Positions 35,031-43,664 of a stretch of DNA of 64,000 bases are shown here, piece after piece. Below the pieces are notes generated by a model. That model searched no databases, had not been told where the DNA came from, and saw nothing but the letters and a program-made list of their open reading frames with translations. The DNA comes from Methylomonas sp. MK1. Its GTDB lineage: Bacteria > Pseudomonadota > Gammaproteobacteria > Methylococcales > Methylomonadaceae. Location: positions 1 to 64,000 of the forward strand of contig NZ_AQOV01000001.1 of assembly GCF_000365425.1 (NCBI RefSeq), read 5' to 3'. The translations under genes were made by a program, and so were the position numbers. The first letter of the stretch is position 1; each line of letters starts with the position of its first letter.

Positions 35031-35558
35031 ATGCGACACATCATGCTTTCATTCAGCTTTTTGCTACTTTCCTGGCAAGTTCACGCTCACGGCCCGACGC
35101 CGCAAAAAGCCAAGGAATCGGTGACGATTCAAGCGCCGCTCGCCAAGGTTTGGAGCGAATTAAAAAATTTCGACGACATTGCTAATTGGCATACCGACTT
35201 AAAAAAGAGCACGGGTGACGGCAAAAATCAGTCCGGCGGTCTGCGTACATTGACGTTTCAAAACGATGAAACCATCACTGAAGAACTGGATTATTACAAC
35301 GAAGCCGAGCACGAATACAGCTACCGGTTGAAAACCGAAAATCCCAAAGCAATTCCGACCAGTTCGCATACGGTCGATGTGAAAGTCACGGCAGGGGAGA
35401 CCGCCGACAGCAGCGTGGTAACCATCAAAAGCCGCTTCTACCGAGGCGATACCGGCAACACACCGCCGGACAATTTGAGTGACGAAGCGGCGGTTAAAGC
35501 AATGACGCAGTTTTTCAAGAACGGCTTGAGCGGCTTGAAAGCGAAGTTGGAGAAATAA
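35031..35558 (+). CDS. mxaD: MxaD-like periplasmic SRPBCC protein
   Basis: From the ATG at 35031 the protein has 175 residues. It opens with a signal peptide (MRHIMLSFSFLLLSWQVHAH), then a single START/SRPBCC domain (VTIQAPLAKVWSELKNFDDIANWH). MxaD in methylotrophs is a 17-kDa periplasmic protein that stimulates electron flow from methanol dehydrogenase to cytochrome cL. The frame is open from 34935, but only the later ATG gives a signal peptide. It lies 4 kb upstream of mxaF instead of at the end of the cluster. The name rests on family and context; other polyketide cyclase-like proteins are possible. Confidence 0.72.
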   Translation: MRHIMLSFSFLLLSWQVHAHGPTPQKAKESVTIQAPLAKVWSELKNFDDIANWHTDLKKSTGDGKNQSGGLRTLTFQNDETITEELDYYNEAEHEYSYRLKTENPKAIPTSSHTVDVKVTAGETADSSVVTIKSRFYRGDTGNTPPDNLSDEAAVKAMTQFFKNGLSGLKAKLEK

Positions 35559-35737
35559 ATCTAAAGGCAGTCTCGAAAACTCGTAATTCCCGTGTATGCA
35601 GGAGCCGTTAGACCACGCAGAGATTTTAGTATATTGGTTTCGCTGGGCTTCTGCTGTCGCGGGAGCGACGACTATGAATTGTCAAAAAGCCATTTAAAAG
35701 TAGAATCAAGTCTATCTTGCCTACTTCAGCATTAAAA

Positions 35738-35759
35738 AAATCGCCCCTAGCGGGGCGAT
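35738..35759 (-). terminator. Intrinsic terminator of the multiheme cytochrome gene
   Basis: On the minus strand an 8-bp stem (ATCGCCCC with GGGGCGAT) and a four-base loop are followed by a run of seven T. It lies 15 bases after the end of the cytochrome gene at 35775. Confidence 0.9.
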
Positions 35760-35774
35760 CTGTTGTCTGAGGTT

Positions 35775-37976
35775 TTACGGATTGGGTCCGTTATGGCAGC
35801 TAAAACAACTCACCTGATAACCAGCCGGCCAATTCTTAATACCAAACTCGTCGGCATCAATGGTTTTCGCAACCTTAACCGCACTCAAGGGGGTGCCGGC
35901 GCTGGTCGTACCGTGGCAATAGCTACAGCTTGGCGTGGTAGCTGTGCCGTTTTTATTGGCGTCTTCGTGTTGCTTAACCCAGGCATCACCGGTGGTGTGC
36001 ATGCCGTGCGGGCCGCCGTTTACCGTATTCGGTACCGTTGTATGACAAGCCTTACATTCGGCTACCGTACCGGCGTGTCCTTGCACGGCGATGCTTTGCA
36101 GGTTTTCGTCGGCATGTGTGGAGGGATACTCCGCGTGTGTCGCACCGTGACAAGCCTCGCATTGCAAGCCGCCGTGTCCTTTACTGAAGCGGTACAAGTT
36201 CAATCCGGGAACCGGCGTATTGGCGTTGGTGGCAAAGGTATGATCTGTTGGCACAATCGCTTTGCCGCTGGCGTCGATGCCGGAGATGGCCCGTTTGCCG
36301 GGTGCGGCGCTGTTGTGGCAAGACTCGCACGTTGGCTCGTTGAACCAGCCTTGCCGAGTTGGGCTGCCGACCGCTTTCATATTGCCGTGACAGCTTTGGC
36401 AACTGATAGACGGGTCGCCGCTTGCGTCGCTGGCTGTGGACATCGCACCGCGCAGACACTGGGTCACCGATCCCGGATGACATTGGTAACAAGCGCTGCG
36501 GTTATCCAGGCTATCCAGGGTCAACTGGGTGGCAGGATCTTTCACGTCGGCATGTTTCAAATGCAATGACTGGGTAAACGGTGCAATGCCGGCCATGCCG
36601 CCCATCACCGTGGTTTTGTTTTCCTTGTCAAAGTAGGCATTGCTGGCATGGCAAGCCACGCACAAAACCGGTTGCCCGGCATCTGCCGTTGTCAATAAGC
36701 CGCTTGCTTTATAGCCTTTAGCGCTTAGTGTGCTCAGTGCGTCTTTAAATAACGTGTTCGCCGCCTGTTTTTCATCATGCAGACGCAGAATGTTACGCTT
36801 CCAGTCTTTGTCAGGATCGGCATCGAACACCCAGCCGGCCACGGGTTTAGCAGCAGTTTGCGCGGCATTGTTATTGGCGTCTGTGGACGCGTGGCAGCCT
36901 TTGCAAGTCATCTCGTCGCTGACCGGCAATACGGTGGTGGCGCTAGCCAGTACTTTACCGCTCAGCGCATCCTTGGCGACGACCTTAACGGTGGGATAGA
37001 AGTTTTTGTTACCTTTGTCGTCGAAGGGCGTCACAGGAATGCCCTCGGCCTCGAACCAGTCGAACGCTGTGTTGTAGGTCATGGGCGCTGGTTTTAAGGA
37101 TGGCGTTTTGTTGCCGGGCATTGGGTTTCCGCTGGCGAGTCCGTCCAGGTTAACACCGACATCCGGTGCCGGATTTAGGCCCACTAACTCACCGACCCAA
37201 GACCAGAAATTGGTTTTGTTGGCGCTACTGGTATTGATGGAGCCGCTACTGTCGGCGACCGCTTCATAAGTCAACAATACGTTGCTACTGACTAACTTGC
37301 CGTTTTTATCTTTTAATTGCGCATGCAAAGTGTTGTAGGGCGGCAAGATGGCGAAGACGGAAAAATCCAGCCCATCCATGCAATGCATCCCTAAGTCATT
37401 CCAGGCCAGCAAGGTGTATTCGCCGATGGCCGTGGTATTTAAGACGGTTACCGCTACCGTTTTTGACGTCTTGCTATCGCGGATGGTCACCGTCGCCGAG
37501 CCGGCTTTAATGCCTTTTACTGTAGCGAGGTTATTGGCATAGCTGACGGTGGCGACTGAGTTGTCAGAGGATTGGACGCTTACGGTCCCGGAGGCATTAG
37601 TGACCGTGACGGTCGTACTGCCGCCAACGTTAACCGCCACCACGGCGGGCGAAATCGTCAAGACGGAAGAGGGAGCGCTGATGACTTTTACTTCCACGCG
37701 TTTCGAGCTCTCACGATCCCTTACCGTGATAGTCGCCGAACCGGCTTTTACACCCTTGATACTGGCGATGCCGCTGGCGTAACTGACTGTCGCCACGCTG
37801 GTGTTACTGGATTTTACACTTATGCTTCCGGATGATTTCGTGACAGCAACCTTGGCTATTTCACCCACTAAGATTTCGACGGAATTGGGTTTGAGTTCAA
37901 GTGCCTGTGCGCTGCCTAATCCGCATAAACCCAGAAAAATCAGCAAAAGCCGAAAAATAAATAGACGTGCATTCAT
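35775..37976 (-). CDS. Secreted nine-heme cytochrome c with two N-terminal Ig-like domains
   Basis: The 733-residue protein has a signal peptide (to about residue 25). Two Big_2-like Ig repeats of about 75 residues follow (SVATVSYASGIASIKGVKAGSATITVRD and its copy), then a large region with nine CxxCH heme sites: CKGCH, CVACH, CYQCH, CQSCH, CESCH, CEACH, CKACH, CSYCH and CFSCH. It should be exported and loaded with heme in the periplasm. The Ig-like domains suggest a surface or protein-bound location. A role in electron transfer to or from the cell surface is an inference. It is on the opposite strand to the mxa genes and has its own terminator. Confidence 0.88.
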   Translation of the reverse strand: MNARLFIFRLLLIFLGLCGLGSAQALELKPNSVEILVGEIAKVAVTKSSGSISVKSSNTSVATVSYASGIASIKGVKAGSATITVRDRESSKRVEVKVISAPSSVLTISPAVVAVNVGGSTTVTVTNASGTVSVQSSDNSVATVSYANNLATVKGIKAGSATVTIRDSKTSKTVAVTVLNTTAIGEYTLLAWNDLGMHCMDGLDFSVFAILPPYNTLHAQLKDKNGKLVSSNVLLTYEAVADSSGSINTSSANKTNFWSWVGELVGLNPAPDVGVNLDGLASGNPMPGNKTPSLKPAPMTYNTAFDWFEAEGIPVTPFDDKGNKNFYPTVKVVAKDALSGKVLASATTVLPVSDEMTCKGCHASTDANNNAAQTAAKPVAGWVFDADPDKDWKRNILRLHDEKQAANTLFKDALSTLSAKGYKASGLLTTADAGQPVLCVACHASNAYFDKENKTTVMGGMAGIAPFTQSLHLKHADVKDPATQLTLDSLDNRSACYQCHPGSVTQCLRGAMSTASDASGDPSISCQSCHGNMKAVGSPTRQGWFNEPTCESCHNSAAPGKRAISGIDASGKAIVPTDHTFATNANTPVPGLNLYRFSKGHGGLQCEACHGATHAEYPSTHADENLQSIAVQGHAGTVAECKACHTTVPNTVNGGPHGMHTTGDAWVKQHEDANKNGTATTPSCSYCHGTTSAGTPLSAVKVAKTIDADEFGIKNWPAGYQVSCFSCHNGPNP

Positions 37977-38422
37977 ACATGCCTCCCATGAATACGTTTT
38001 GATCGGATGGGTAACCGTTAATTAATTGCCCATATGAATGGAAGCAAACGGTCAATACCCGATACCGCGTCGCTCCTCGGTGGTGCTTTATTACTTTTTT
38101 TAATAAGGTTATTCACTTGGCACAATAACCATTCAACATGAATTGAAGATGAAAATATAATGAAGTAATGATTAAGATCGACGCAGCTTCGAGACCAGGC
38201 AGGCATGAATCGGGCGTCTTTATGCAGTTGCAGGGGAGGTGGGATTTGCAGCGTTACAGCCGGGGGGGCAAGCGTCTGTTGACAGCATTGTTAACACGGC
38301 CCTTAAAAAACCGTTCGCCTTGAGTCTCGAAGGGCCAACCAATTCAGGCTTCGACCCGCTCAGCCCGAGCGAAGCACCGGGGAGAAATAGGGCCTGGCTA
38401 ATAAGGAAGGGTATTTTTCGCG
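37977..38422. other. Intergenic region upstream of the multiheme cytochrome
   Basis: About 450 bases without a supported gene. The part near 37977 should hold the cytochrome promoter. A repeat related to one at 60948-61031 lies at about 38315-38403. The short frames here have no ribosome site or recognisable product. Confidence 0.5.
38315..38403. repeat. Intergenic repeat (copy 1)
   Basis: The segment contains TTCGACCCGCTCAGCCCGA and ends AAATAGGGCCTGGCTAATA. A related segment with TTCGACGAGTACAGCCCGA and AAATAGGGCCGGGTTAATA occurs at about 60948-61031 in this window. Both lie in gaps between genes. They look like copies of a dispersed non-coding repeat of the common GCTTCGAC..GCTCAGCCCGAAC type. 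Confidence 0.6.
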
Positions 38423-39094
38423 CTAGCTGTGCTCATATAGTTCGCTGCCGGTCTTGATGATACCCTGGCGACCAGCCAGTAGGGTTAGTTCCGACATGGT
38501 TTTGACATTCAATTTTTCCTTGATCGCCGTGCTGTGGTTGCAGACGGTTTTGTAGCTTAAACATAATTTCTCCGCCGCTTGACGGGTACTCAAACCGTTG
38601 GCGAGCAGGCAGAAAATATCGAATTCGCGCGGCGACAGCGATTTGACCTTATAAGCTTCGTCCTGGCCTATGGCCATATTCACCGCTAATTGCTGCGCCA
38701 GAGCCGGCTCGATATACGTGCCGCCTTCGGCGAGCGTGCAGACTGCCGTTACCAAAGTGTCGGGCTCGTTATTCTTGGTGATATACCCCTTAGCGCCGGC
38801 TTTGATCGCTCTGGTCACATACACCAGCTCGTTATGAATGCTGAATACCAAGATCTTGCAGCTGGGGTAACGGACTAATAAGCGCCGCACCGATTCCAAA
38901 CCGCCCAGGCCGGGCATCGATAAATCCATCACCACCACATCCGGCGTTTGCTTGTCATACACCTGGCAGGCGGTCTCGCCCCTATCGGCTTCGTAGACGG
39001 CGCCTATCCGTTCCGACAAGGATAAATAAGTCTTGTAACCGGCTCTGACTACCGCATGGTCGTCTACTAATAAAACGCTGATTTTATTCGCCAC
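38423..39094 (-). CDS. NarL/LuxR-type response regulator, possible MxaB
   Basis: From the GTG at 39094 the protein has 223 residues. A receiver domain carries the acidic pair LLVDDH and the phospho-accepting Asp in VVVMDLSMPG. A C-terminal LuxR helix-turn-helix follows (LSPREFDIFCLLANGLSTRQAAEKL). The frame continues 12 codons upstream, but the GTG has an AGGA about ten bases before it and gives the typical start. In methylotrophs MxaB, a response regulator of this class, controls methanol dehydrogenase genes. This gene is divergent from mxaF, which fits that role, but no kinase is adjacent and the identity is not proven. Confidence 0.85.
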   Translation of the reverse strand: MANKISVLLVDDHAVVRAGYKTYLSLSERIGAVYEADRGETACQVYDKQTPDVVVMDLSMPGLGGLESVRRLLVRYPSCKILVFSIHNELVYVTRAIKAGAKGYITKNNEPDTLVTAVCTLAEGGTYIEPALAQQLAVNMAIGQDEAYKVKSLSPREFDIFCLLANGLSTRQAAEKLCLSYKTVCNHSTAIKEKLNVKTMSELTLLAGRQGIIKTGSELYEHS

Positions 39095-39596
39095 TAAATA
39101 CGTGTCCTGCTTTGTTGGGTGGAAGAGCAAGAAACGCCCTCGGCAGAGCCGGTGCTATCCCTGGCTGGCGTTTCTTGCCCTGCCATGATGCCGATTTTTA
39201 TGCCGGGAAACCATGGGAGCTTTTCCCGTTTTGCCGCGGAGTGCGGCTGCGCCGTACTGGGAAAACTTCCAGGACTTTTTTCGCTGAATTCCCAGGCTAT
39301 TCGTGGATTATTCCGTAACGCCCGATAGGTCGCCTTCTTTACCATTTGCGCCAGCATGGCCCGGTAGGTCTAAGTCAATATTGTGTGCGACTTGATCGAG
39401 ATTGCTGATGTGAAAAGTGAAGGAGATTTCTGCCGCAAAGCAAAATCTCGCGTCACGGATTGACGCCAAAATTAAGCGCAGCGTGTGATTGATTTTGCCC
39501 GGAAATGCCGATGGCGTTATCCGCTTTTAACGGAAGGCTCCCCTAACCAACCGATTTGCCGCGCCATGCAACCTAATAAACAACATAGGAGGATTC
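39095..39596. other. Divergent promoter region of the response regulator and mxaF
   Basis: This 500-base region separates the regulator from mxaF. It contains a 12-bp inverted repeat (39127-39178). A weaker pair GGAGCTTTTCCC / GGGAAAACTTCC lies at 39216-39227 and 39259-39270, and a 7-bp hairpin (GAGATTT / AAATCTC) at 39423-39449. A strong AGGAGG ribosome site at 39587-39592 precedes the mxaF ATG. No gene is supported, and no promoter boxes can be assigned with confidence. Confidence 0.6.
39127..39178. promoter_or_regulatory. 12-bp inverted repeat between regulator and mxaF
   Basis: GCAAGAAACGCC (39127-39138) is the perfect reverse complement of 39167-39178, with a 28-base spacer. It lies close to the regulator's start. 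The spacing suits cooperative binding or a leader hairpin for the minus-strand gene. Its role is unknown. Confidence 0.45.
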
Positions 39597-41405
39597 ATGC
39601 AAATTTCACGGTTTGCCAAGCAGGTATCGACCACGGCCTTAGTAACGGCAGCGGCCTTGGCCGTGTCGCCATCGGCGCAAGCGAATAAAGAACTGGAACA
39701 GATGTCCAAGCAAAACACCAATTGGGTGATGCAGACCAAGGATTACGGTTCGACCCATTTCAGCGAAATGATCGACATCAACGCCAACAACGTCAAAAAC
39801 TTGAAGGTGGCCTGGTCGTTTTCCACCGGCGTCTTAAACGGCCACGAAGGCGGTCCGTTGGTTATTGATGGCATCATGTACGTCCACACGCCATATCCTA
39901 ACAATGTGTTTGCGATCAGTTTGGACGAGCCGGATAAGATTTTATGGCAGTTCAAGCCCAAGCAAAATCCGGCCGCCCGCGCGGTGGCTTGCTGCGACGT
40001 AGTTAACCGTGGTTTAGCTTATGCGCCGGCCGGTAAGGATTATCCGGCTACCATTTTCCTGAACCAATTGGATGGTCATGTGGTGGCGTTAAATGCCAAG
40101 ACCGGCGAACTGCTGTGGAAAATGGAAAACTCCGATATTGCGATGGGCTCTACGTTGACCGTCGCGCCGTTCGTGGTTAAGGACAAAGTCATTGTCGGCA
40201 CCTCCGGCGCAGAGTTGGGGGTCCGCGGTTACGCCACCGCTTACAATATTAAGGATGGTAAGCAAGCCTGGCGTGTGTATGCCACCGGTCCTGATGAAGA
40301 CATTAAATTATCCAAAGACTTCAACAGCGCCAACCCGCATTACGGTCAGTTCGGACTGGGTCTGAAAACCTGGGAAGGCGATGCCTGGAAAATCGGCGGC
40401 GGCACCAACTGGGGCTGGTACGCTTACGACAGCGATCTGGAAATGCTGTATTACGGCTCCGGTAATCCGGCACCTTGGAATGAAACCATGCGTCCCGGCG
40501 ATAACAAATGGACCATGACCATCTGGGGCCGCGACATCAATACCGGTGAAGCCAAATTCGGCTATCAAAAAACCCCGCACGACGAGTGGGACTACGCCGG
40601 CGTCAACTACATGGGTCTGTCCGAGCAAATGGTCGACGGCAAAATGACCAAATTGCTGACCCATCCGGATCGTAACGGCTTGGTGTATACACTAAACCGC
40701 GAAAACGGCAGTCTGGTTAACGCCTTCAAAATCGACGACACCGTCAACTGGGTGAAAAAAGTCGATCTGAAAACCGGTCTGCCCATCCGCGATCCGGAAT
40801 ATTCCACACACATGGATCACCAAGCCACCGGCATCTGCCCATCGGCCATGGGTTATCACAACCAGGGTATCGAGTCTTACGATCCCAATAAAAAACTGTT
40901 CTTCATGGGCACCAACCATATCTGCATGGACTGGGAGCCGTTCATGTTGCCATACCGCGCGGGTCAGTTCTTTGTGGGCGCGACTTTGAACATGTATCCG
41001 GGGCCAAAAGGCACTTTGGGCCAAGTCAAAGCCATGAACGCGGTGACCGGCAAAATGGAATGGGAAGTTCAGGAGAAATTCGCAGTGTGGGGGGGAACTA
41101 CCGCAACCGCCGGCGACTTGGTGTTCTACGGCACTTTGGACGGCTATATCAAAGCTCGTCATTCCAAAACCGGCGAAGAGCTGTGGAAGTTCAAACTGCC
41201 TTCCGGCGTTATCGGCCACCCGATTACCTATAAACACAACAACAAGCAATACGTTGCGATTTATTACGGTGTCGGCGGCTGGCCCGGCGTTGGCTTGGTG
41301 TTCGACCTGGCCGACCCGACAGCCGGTCTGGGTGCGGTAGGTGCGTTTAAAGAGTTGGCGCACTACACGCAAATGGGCGGCGGCGTGATGGTGTTCGCGC
41401 TGTAA
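39597..41405 (+). CDS. mxaF: Methanol dehydrogenase large subunit MxaF (PQQ, calcium type)
   Basis: The 602-residue precursor has a signal peptide of about 29 residues. Mature numbering then matches the family. The adjacent-cysteine disulfide is Cys103-Cys104 ([11 protein letters not shown]), the calcium ligand Glu177 lies in TSGAELG, and the catalytic base Asp303 in [11 protein letters not shown]. The residue two after Asp303 is Ala; lanthanide-type XoxF has a second Asp there, so this is the calcium enzyme. It oxidises methanol to formaldehyde in the periplasm with PQQ, passing electrons to MxaG. It is the first gene of the cluster, with a strong AGGAGG site. Inverted repeats separate it from mxaJ. 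Confidence 0.98.
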   Translation: MQISRFAKQVSTTALVTAAALAVSPSAQANKELEQMSKQNTNWVMQTKDYGSTHFSEMIDINANNVKNLKVAWSFSTGVLNGHEGGPLVIDGIMYVHTPYPNNVFAISLDEPDKILWQFKPKQNPAARAVACCDVVNRGLAYAPAGKDYPATIFLNQLDGHVVALNAKTGELLWKMENSDIAMGSTLTVAPFVVKDKVIVGTSGAELGVRGYATAYNIKDGKQAWRVYATGPDEDIKLSKDFNSANPHYGQFGLGLKTWEGDAWKIGGGTNWGWYAYDSDLEMLYYGSGNPAPWNETMRPGDNKWTMTIWGRDINTGEAKFGYQKTPHDEWDYAGVNYMGLSEQMVDGKMTKLLTHPDRNGLVYTLNRENGSLVNAFKIDDTVNWVKKVDLKTGLPIRDPEYSTHMDHQATGICPSAMGYHNQGIESYDPNKKLFFMGTNHICMDWEPFMLPYRAGQFFVGATLNMYPGPKGTLGQVKAMNAVTGKMEWEVQEKFAVWGGTTATAGDLVFYGTLDGYIKARHSKTGEELWKFKLPSGVIGHPITYKHNNKQYVAIYYGVGGWPGVGLVFDLADPTAGLGAVGAFKELAHYTQMGGGVMVFAL

Positions 41406-41412
41406 CTCAGGC

Positions 41413-41437
41413 GTAGGGTACGCATCACGTACCCTAC
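41413..41437. repeat. Perfect hairpin after mxaF
   Basis: GTAGGGTACG (41413-41422) and its complement (41428-41437) form a 10-bp stem with a CATCA loop, eight bases after the mxaF stop. There is no T run. It may protect the mxaF end of the transcript or mark a repeat insertion. Confidence 0.65.
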
Positions 41438-41455
41438 AACCCAAGAACCCATAAT

Positions 41456-41521
41456 CGTAGGGTGGGCATGTAATGTCCACCTTGTTAGCCGAATCGGTGG
41501 GCATTGCATGCCCACCCTACG
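41456..41521. repeat. REP/MITE-like inverted repeat between mxaF and mxaJ
   Basis: The 15-bp ends CGTAGGGTGGGCATG and their perfect complement enclose a 36-base centre that also contains inner complementary parts (GTCCACC / GGTGGGC). The ends resemble the GTAGG-ended element at 14964. The element lies 13 bases before the mxaJ start. Confidence 0.75.
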
Positions 41522-41534
41522 TTGAACGACATCC

Positions 41535-42371
41535 ATGAAAAGATCGATATTTATTTTTACTGCTTTGGCTTTTGGTATCGCAAATGTGCATGCCGAACAA
41601 ACAACTTTGAAAGTCTGCACGGCGGAAAACGAAATGCCTTATTCCAATCAAGCCGGTGAAGGCTTCGAAAACAAGCTGGCGCAGTATGTTGCGGAGCAAT
41701 TGGGGCGAAAGCTGGAAACCGTAGGTTGGACTGACCCGCGCTACTTCATCCGCGATTACCTGGACAAAGGCTTGTGCGACGTAGTGATGGGCGTTGATGC
41801 CGGCGATCCGCGCTTGTTGACCACGGCACCGTACTACCGGTCCGGCTATGTCTTTATCAGCCGCGCGAAGGACGGATTTGATCTACAGAACTGGGATAGC
41901 CCGGCCTTGAAGCAAGCCAAGCGGATTGCTTTCGCACCGGGTTCGCCCGCCGAAACCATGCTACGGGCCATCGGCCGTTACAACGATATGTTCAATTACC
42001 AACAAGAGTTGGCGGGCTTCAAGTCCAAGCGTAACCAGTACGTTAAGTACGACAACGACAAACTGGTCAACGAAGTGGCTTCCGGCAAAGCGGAAATTGC
42101 CATCTTGTGGGGGCCGGCGGCGGCCCGCTATGTGAAGGCATCGGCCACGCCGCTGACGATGACGGTTATTCCGGACAACGCCAAGCGTGCCGACGGCGAG
42201 AAGGTAGGTTTCCACTACAGCACCTCCATCGGCGTGCGTAAGGACGACAGCGCTTTGCTGGCGCAATTGAACAAAATCATCAAAGACGGGCAGGACAATA
42301 TCGAAGAGTTGCTGGAAGCGGAAGGCATTCCGTTGCTGGAGCAACCCGAAACCGCCGTGTCCATGAACTAA
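41535..42371 (+). CDS. mxaJ: MxaJ, periplasmic solute-binding-like protein of the methanol dehydrogenase system
   Basis: The 278-residue protein has a signal peptide (MKRSIFIFTALAFGIANVHA). A type 2 periplasmic binding fold follows (LKVCTAENEMPYSNQ near the start, CDVVMGVDAGDPR near residue 80). MxaJ is always found with MxaF and MxaG and is needed for active methanol dehydrogenase, perhaps as a chaperone. It lies 14 bases before mxaG, so the two are co-transcribed. Confidence 0.95.
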   Translation: MKRSIFIFTALAFGIANVHAEQTTLKVCTAENEMPYSNQAGEGFENKLAQYVAEQLGRKLETVGWTDPRYFIRDYLDKGLCDVVMGVDAGDPRLLTTAPYYRSGYVFISRAKDGFDLQNWDSPALKQAKRIAFAPGSPAETMLRAIGRYNDMFNYQQELAGFKSKRNQYVKYDNDKLVNEVASGKAEIAILWGPAAARYVKASATPLTMTVIPDNAKRADGEKVGFHYSTSIGVRKDDSALLAQLNKIIKDGQDNIEELLEAEGIPLLEQPETAVSMN

Positions 42372-42385
42372 ACAGGAAACCTTGA

Positions 42386-42862
42386 ATGAAATTGAAAACA
42401 TTTTTGACTGGCGCCGTGCTGTCGATGTCAGCGGTGGCGGCAAGTACTGTCCAGGCCGACATCACCTTGCGCCATGCCTTGACCGGTGAAGCACTGGATT
42501 TGAGTTTTGCCAAAAAAGGCGGCAACACCGACAAATTCAAGCAATTCATGCAAACCGGCAAAAACCCTTACAACGGCGATGCCGAAGCGGCAAAAAAAGG
42601 CGAGAGTCTTTACATGACGGGTTGCTCGGGCTGCCACGGCCATGAAGCGGAAGGCAAGCTTGGCCCCGGTTTGGCCGACGACTACTGGACTTATCCGCGC
42701 GGCCTGAGCGACCAGGGCTTGTTCGAAATCCTGTTCGGCGGTGCCAACGGCATGATGGGTCCGCAATACGTCAACTTCAGCACTGACGACATGCTGCACA
42801 TCATGGCTTTCTTGCGCAGCATTTACAAAGGCGATCCGAAGAAAGCGGAGTGGTTGAAATAA
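42386..42862 (+). CDS. mxaG: Cytochrome cL, MxaG, electron acceptor of methanol dehydrogenase
   Basis: The 158-residue precursor has a signal peptide ending near VQA (residue 24). A single heme site, CSGCH, lies at 80-84. The C-terminal part (GANGMMGPQYVNFSTDDMLHIMAF) contains methionines able to serve as the axial ligand. It takes electrons from MxaFI in the periplasm and passes them to other cytochromes. A REP-like region separates it from mxaI. Confidence 0.95.
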   Translation: MKLKTFLTGAVLSMSAVAASTVQADITLRHALTGEALDLSFAKKGGNTDKFKQFMQTGKNPYNGDAEAAKKGESLYMTGCSGCHGHEAEGKLGPGLADDYWTYPRGLSDQGLFEILFGGANGMMGPQYVNFSTDDMLHIMAFLRSIYKGDPKKAEWLK

Positions 42863-42865
42863 ACG

Positions 42866-42994
42866 CCCTCACCCTAGCCCTCTCCCGGAGGGAGAGGGAA
42901 TAAAGCCACTATACAGCTAACTCCAGGCGGCTTGAGTTTGCCTTGGAAGTAGGTATTGAACCCTCTCCCCTGGGGAGAGGGCAGGGTGAGGGTT
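42866..42994. repeat. REP-like inverted repeat between mxaG and mxaI
   Basis: The left part starts CCCTCACCCTAGCCCTCTCC and contains a 9-bp hairpin (CCCTCTCCC / GGGAGAGGG, 42878-42898). The right part (42961-42994) is the near-exact complement, ending CAGGGTGAGGG. This CCCTCACCCT..CCCTCTCC sequence is a common dispersed repeat in proteobacteria. It fills most of the 158-base gap in the middle of the operon. Confidence 0.8.
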
Positions 42995-43020
42995 ATCCAA
43001 CAATTTATTAGGAGATCAAC

Positions 43021-43302
43021 ATGAACAAATTAGTAATGTTAGGCGCGGTACTACTGGCTTTGGGCCTGTCCGGCGCGGCAAAAGCTTATGACGGCACCAA
43101 ATGCAAAGAAGCCGGCAACTGCTGGGAACCGAAACCGGGTTATCCGGCACAAGTGGCGGGTAGCAAATACGATCCGAAACACGATCCCAACGAGCTGAAC
43201 AAACAAGCGCAGTCGATCAAGGACATGGAAGCCCGCAACGCTAAACGCACCGAGCTCATGGCGAAAACCGGCAAGTTTGTTTACGACGTCGAAGGCCAAT
43301 AA
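43021..43302 (+). CDS. mxaI: Methanol dehydrogenase small subunit MxaI
   Basis: The 93-residue precursor has a signal peptide (to KAYDG, about residue 22). The mature part of about 70 residues is rich in Lys, with two cysteines (CKEAGNC) that form the conserved disulfide and a long charged C-terminal helix. It wraps around MxaF in the heterotetramer. GGAGA precedes the ATG by eight bases. This gene confirms a calcium-type enzyme, since XoxF systems lack MxaI. Confidence 0.97.
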   Translation: MNKLVMLGAVLLALGLSGAAKAYDGTKCKEAGNCWEPKPGYPAQVAGSKYDPKHDPNELNKQAQSIKDMEARNAKRTELMAKTGKFVYDVEGQ

Positions 43303-43664
43303 AGACGGGTTAGGTAAGGGTGCGCATCGCGCTACCTGACAGTTACCCTGAAGATCGAACCCTTAGGACGCCGCCAGGGATGGCGGTAACTAACAACGCG
43401 GAGCGAATCGGAGACCAGGGAATGCCCAGGGCAGCGGCACGCTCAACCCATGCAAGCTGTTTAAATACGGCGCGAGTGCAGTAGCGTTTAAGCAGCTTCT
43501 AAACGAAACCTCACGGCTCCGGGCCGTTGCTATGCCGGTTAGATCAGTCATCCGCAGCTACAGACTGTTGTCAGCGGTGCGAATTTCTACACTCGGCGGT
43601 ATTGCAACCCAGCACCGGAGTTTTTTTTGCGGTATTGGCTTTAATCAACAGCGCTCAATTAGCT
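43303..43664. other. Intergenic region between mxaI and mxaR
   Basis: A 360-base gap without a supported gene. It holds a short inverted pair (AAGCTGTTTAAA near 43453 and TTTAAGCAGCTT near 43487). An imperfect hairpin before a run of eight T residues (about 43590-43627) could end part of the transcripts after the abundant structural genes. The mxaR frame is open back to 43527, but the part before 43665 does not match the MoxR family. Confidence 0.5.

Noticed and set aside
39597..41405. Lanthanide-type XoxF instead of MxaF
   Set aside because: The extra Asp two residues after the catalytic Asp is Ala here, and mxaI and mxaJGRSACKL follow, so it is the calcium enzyme.
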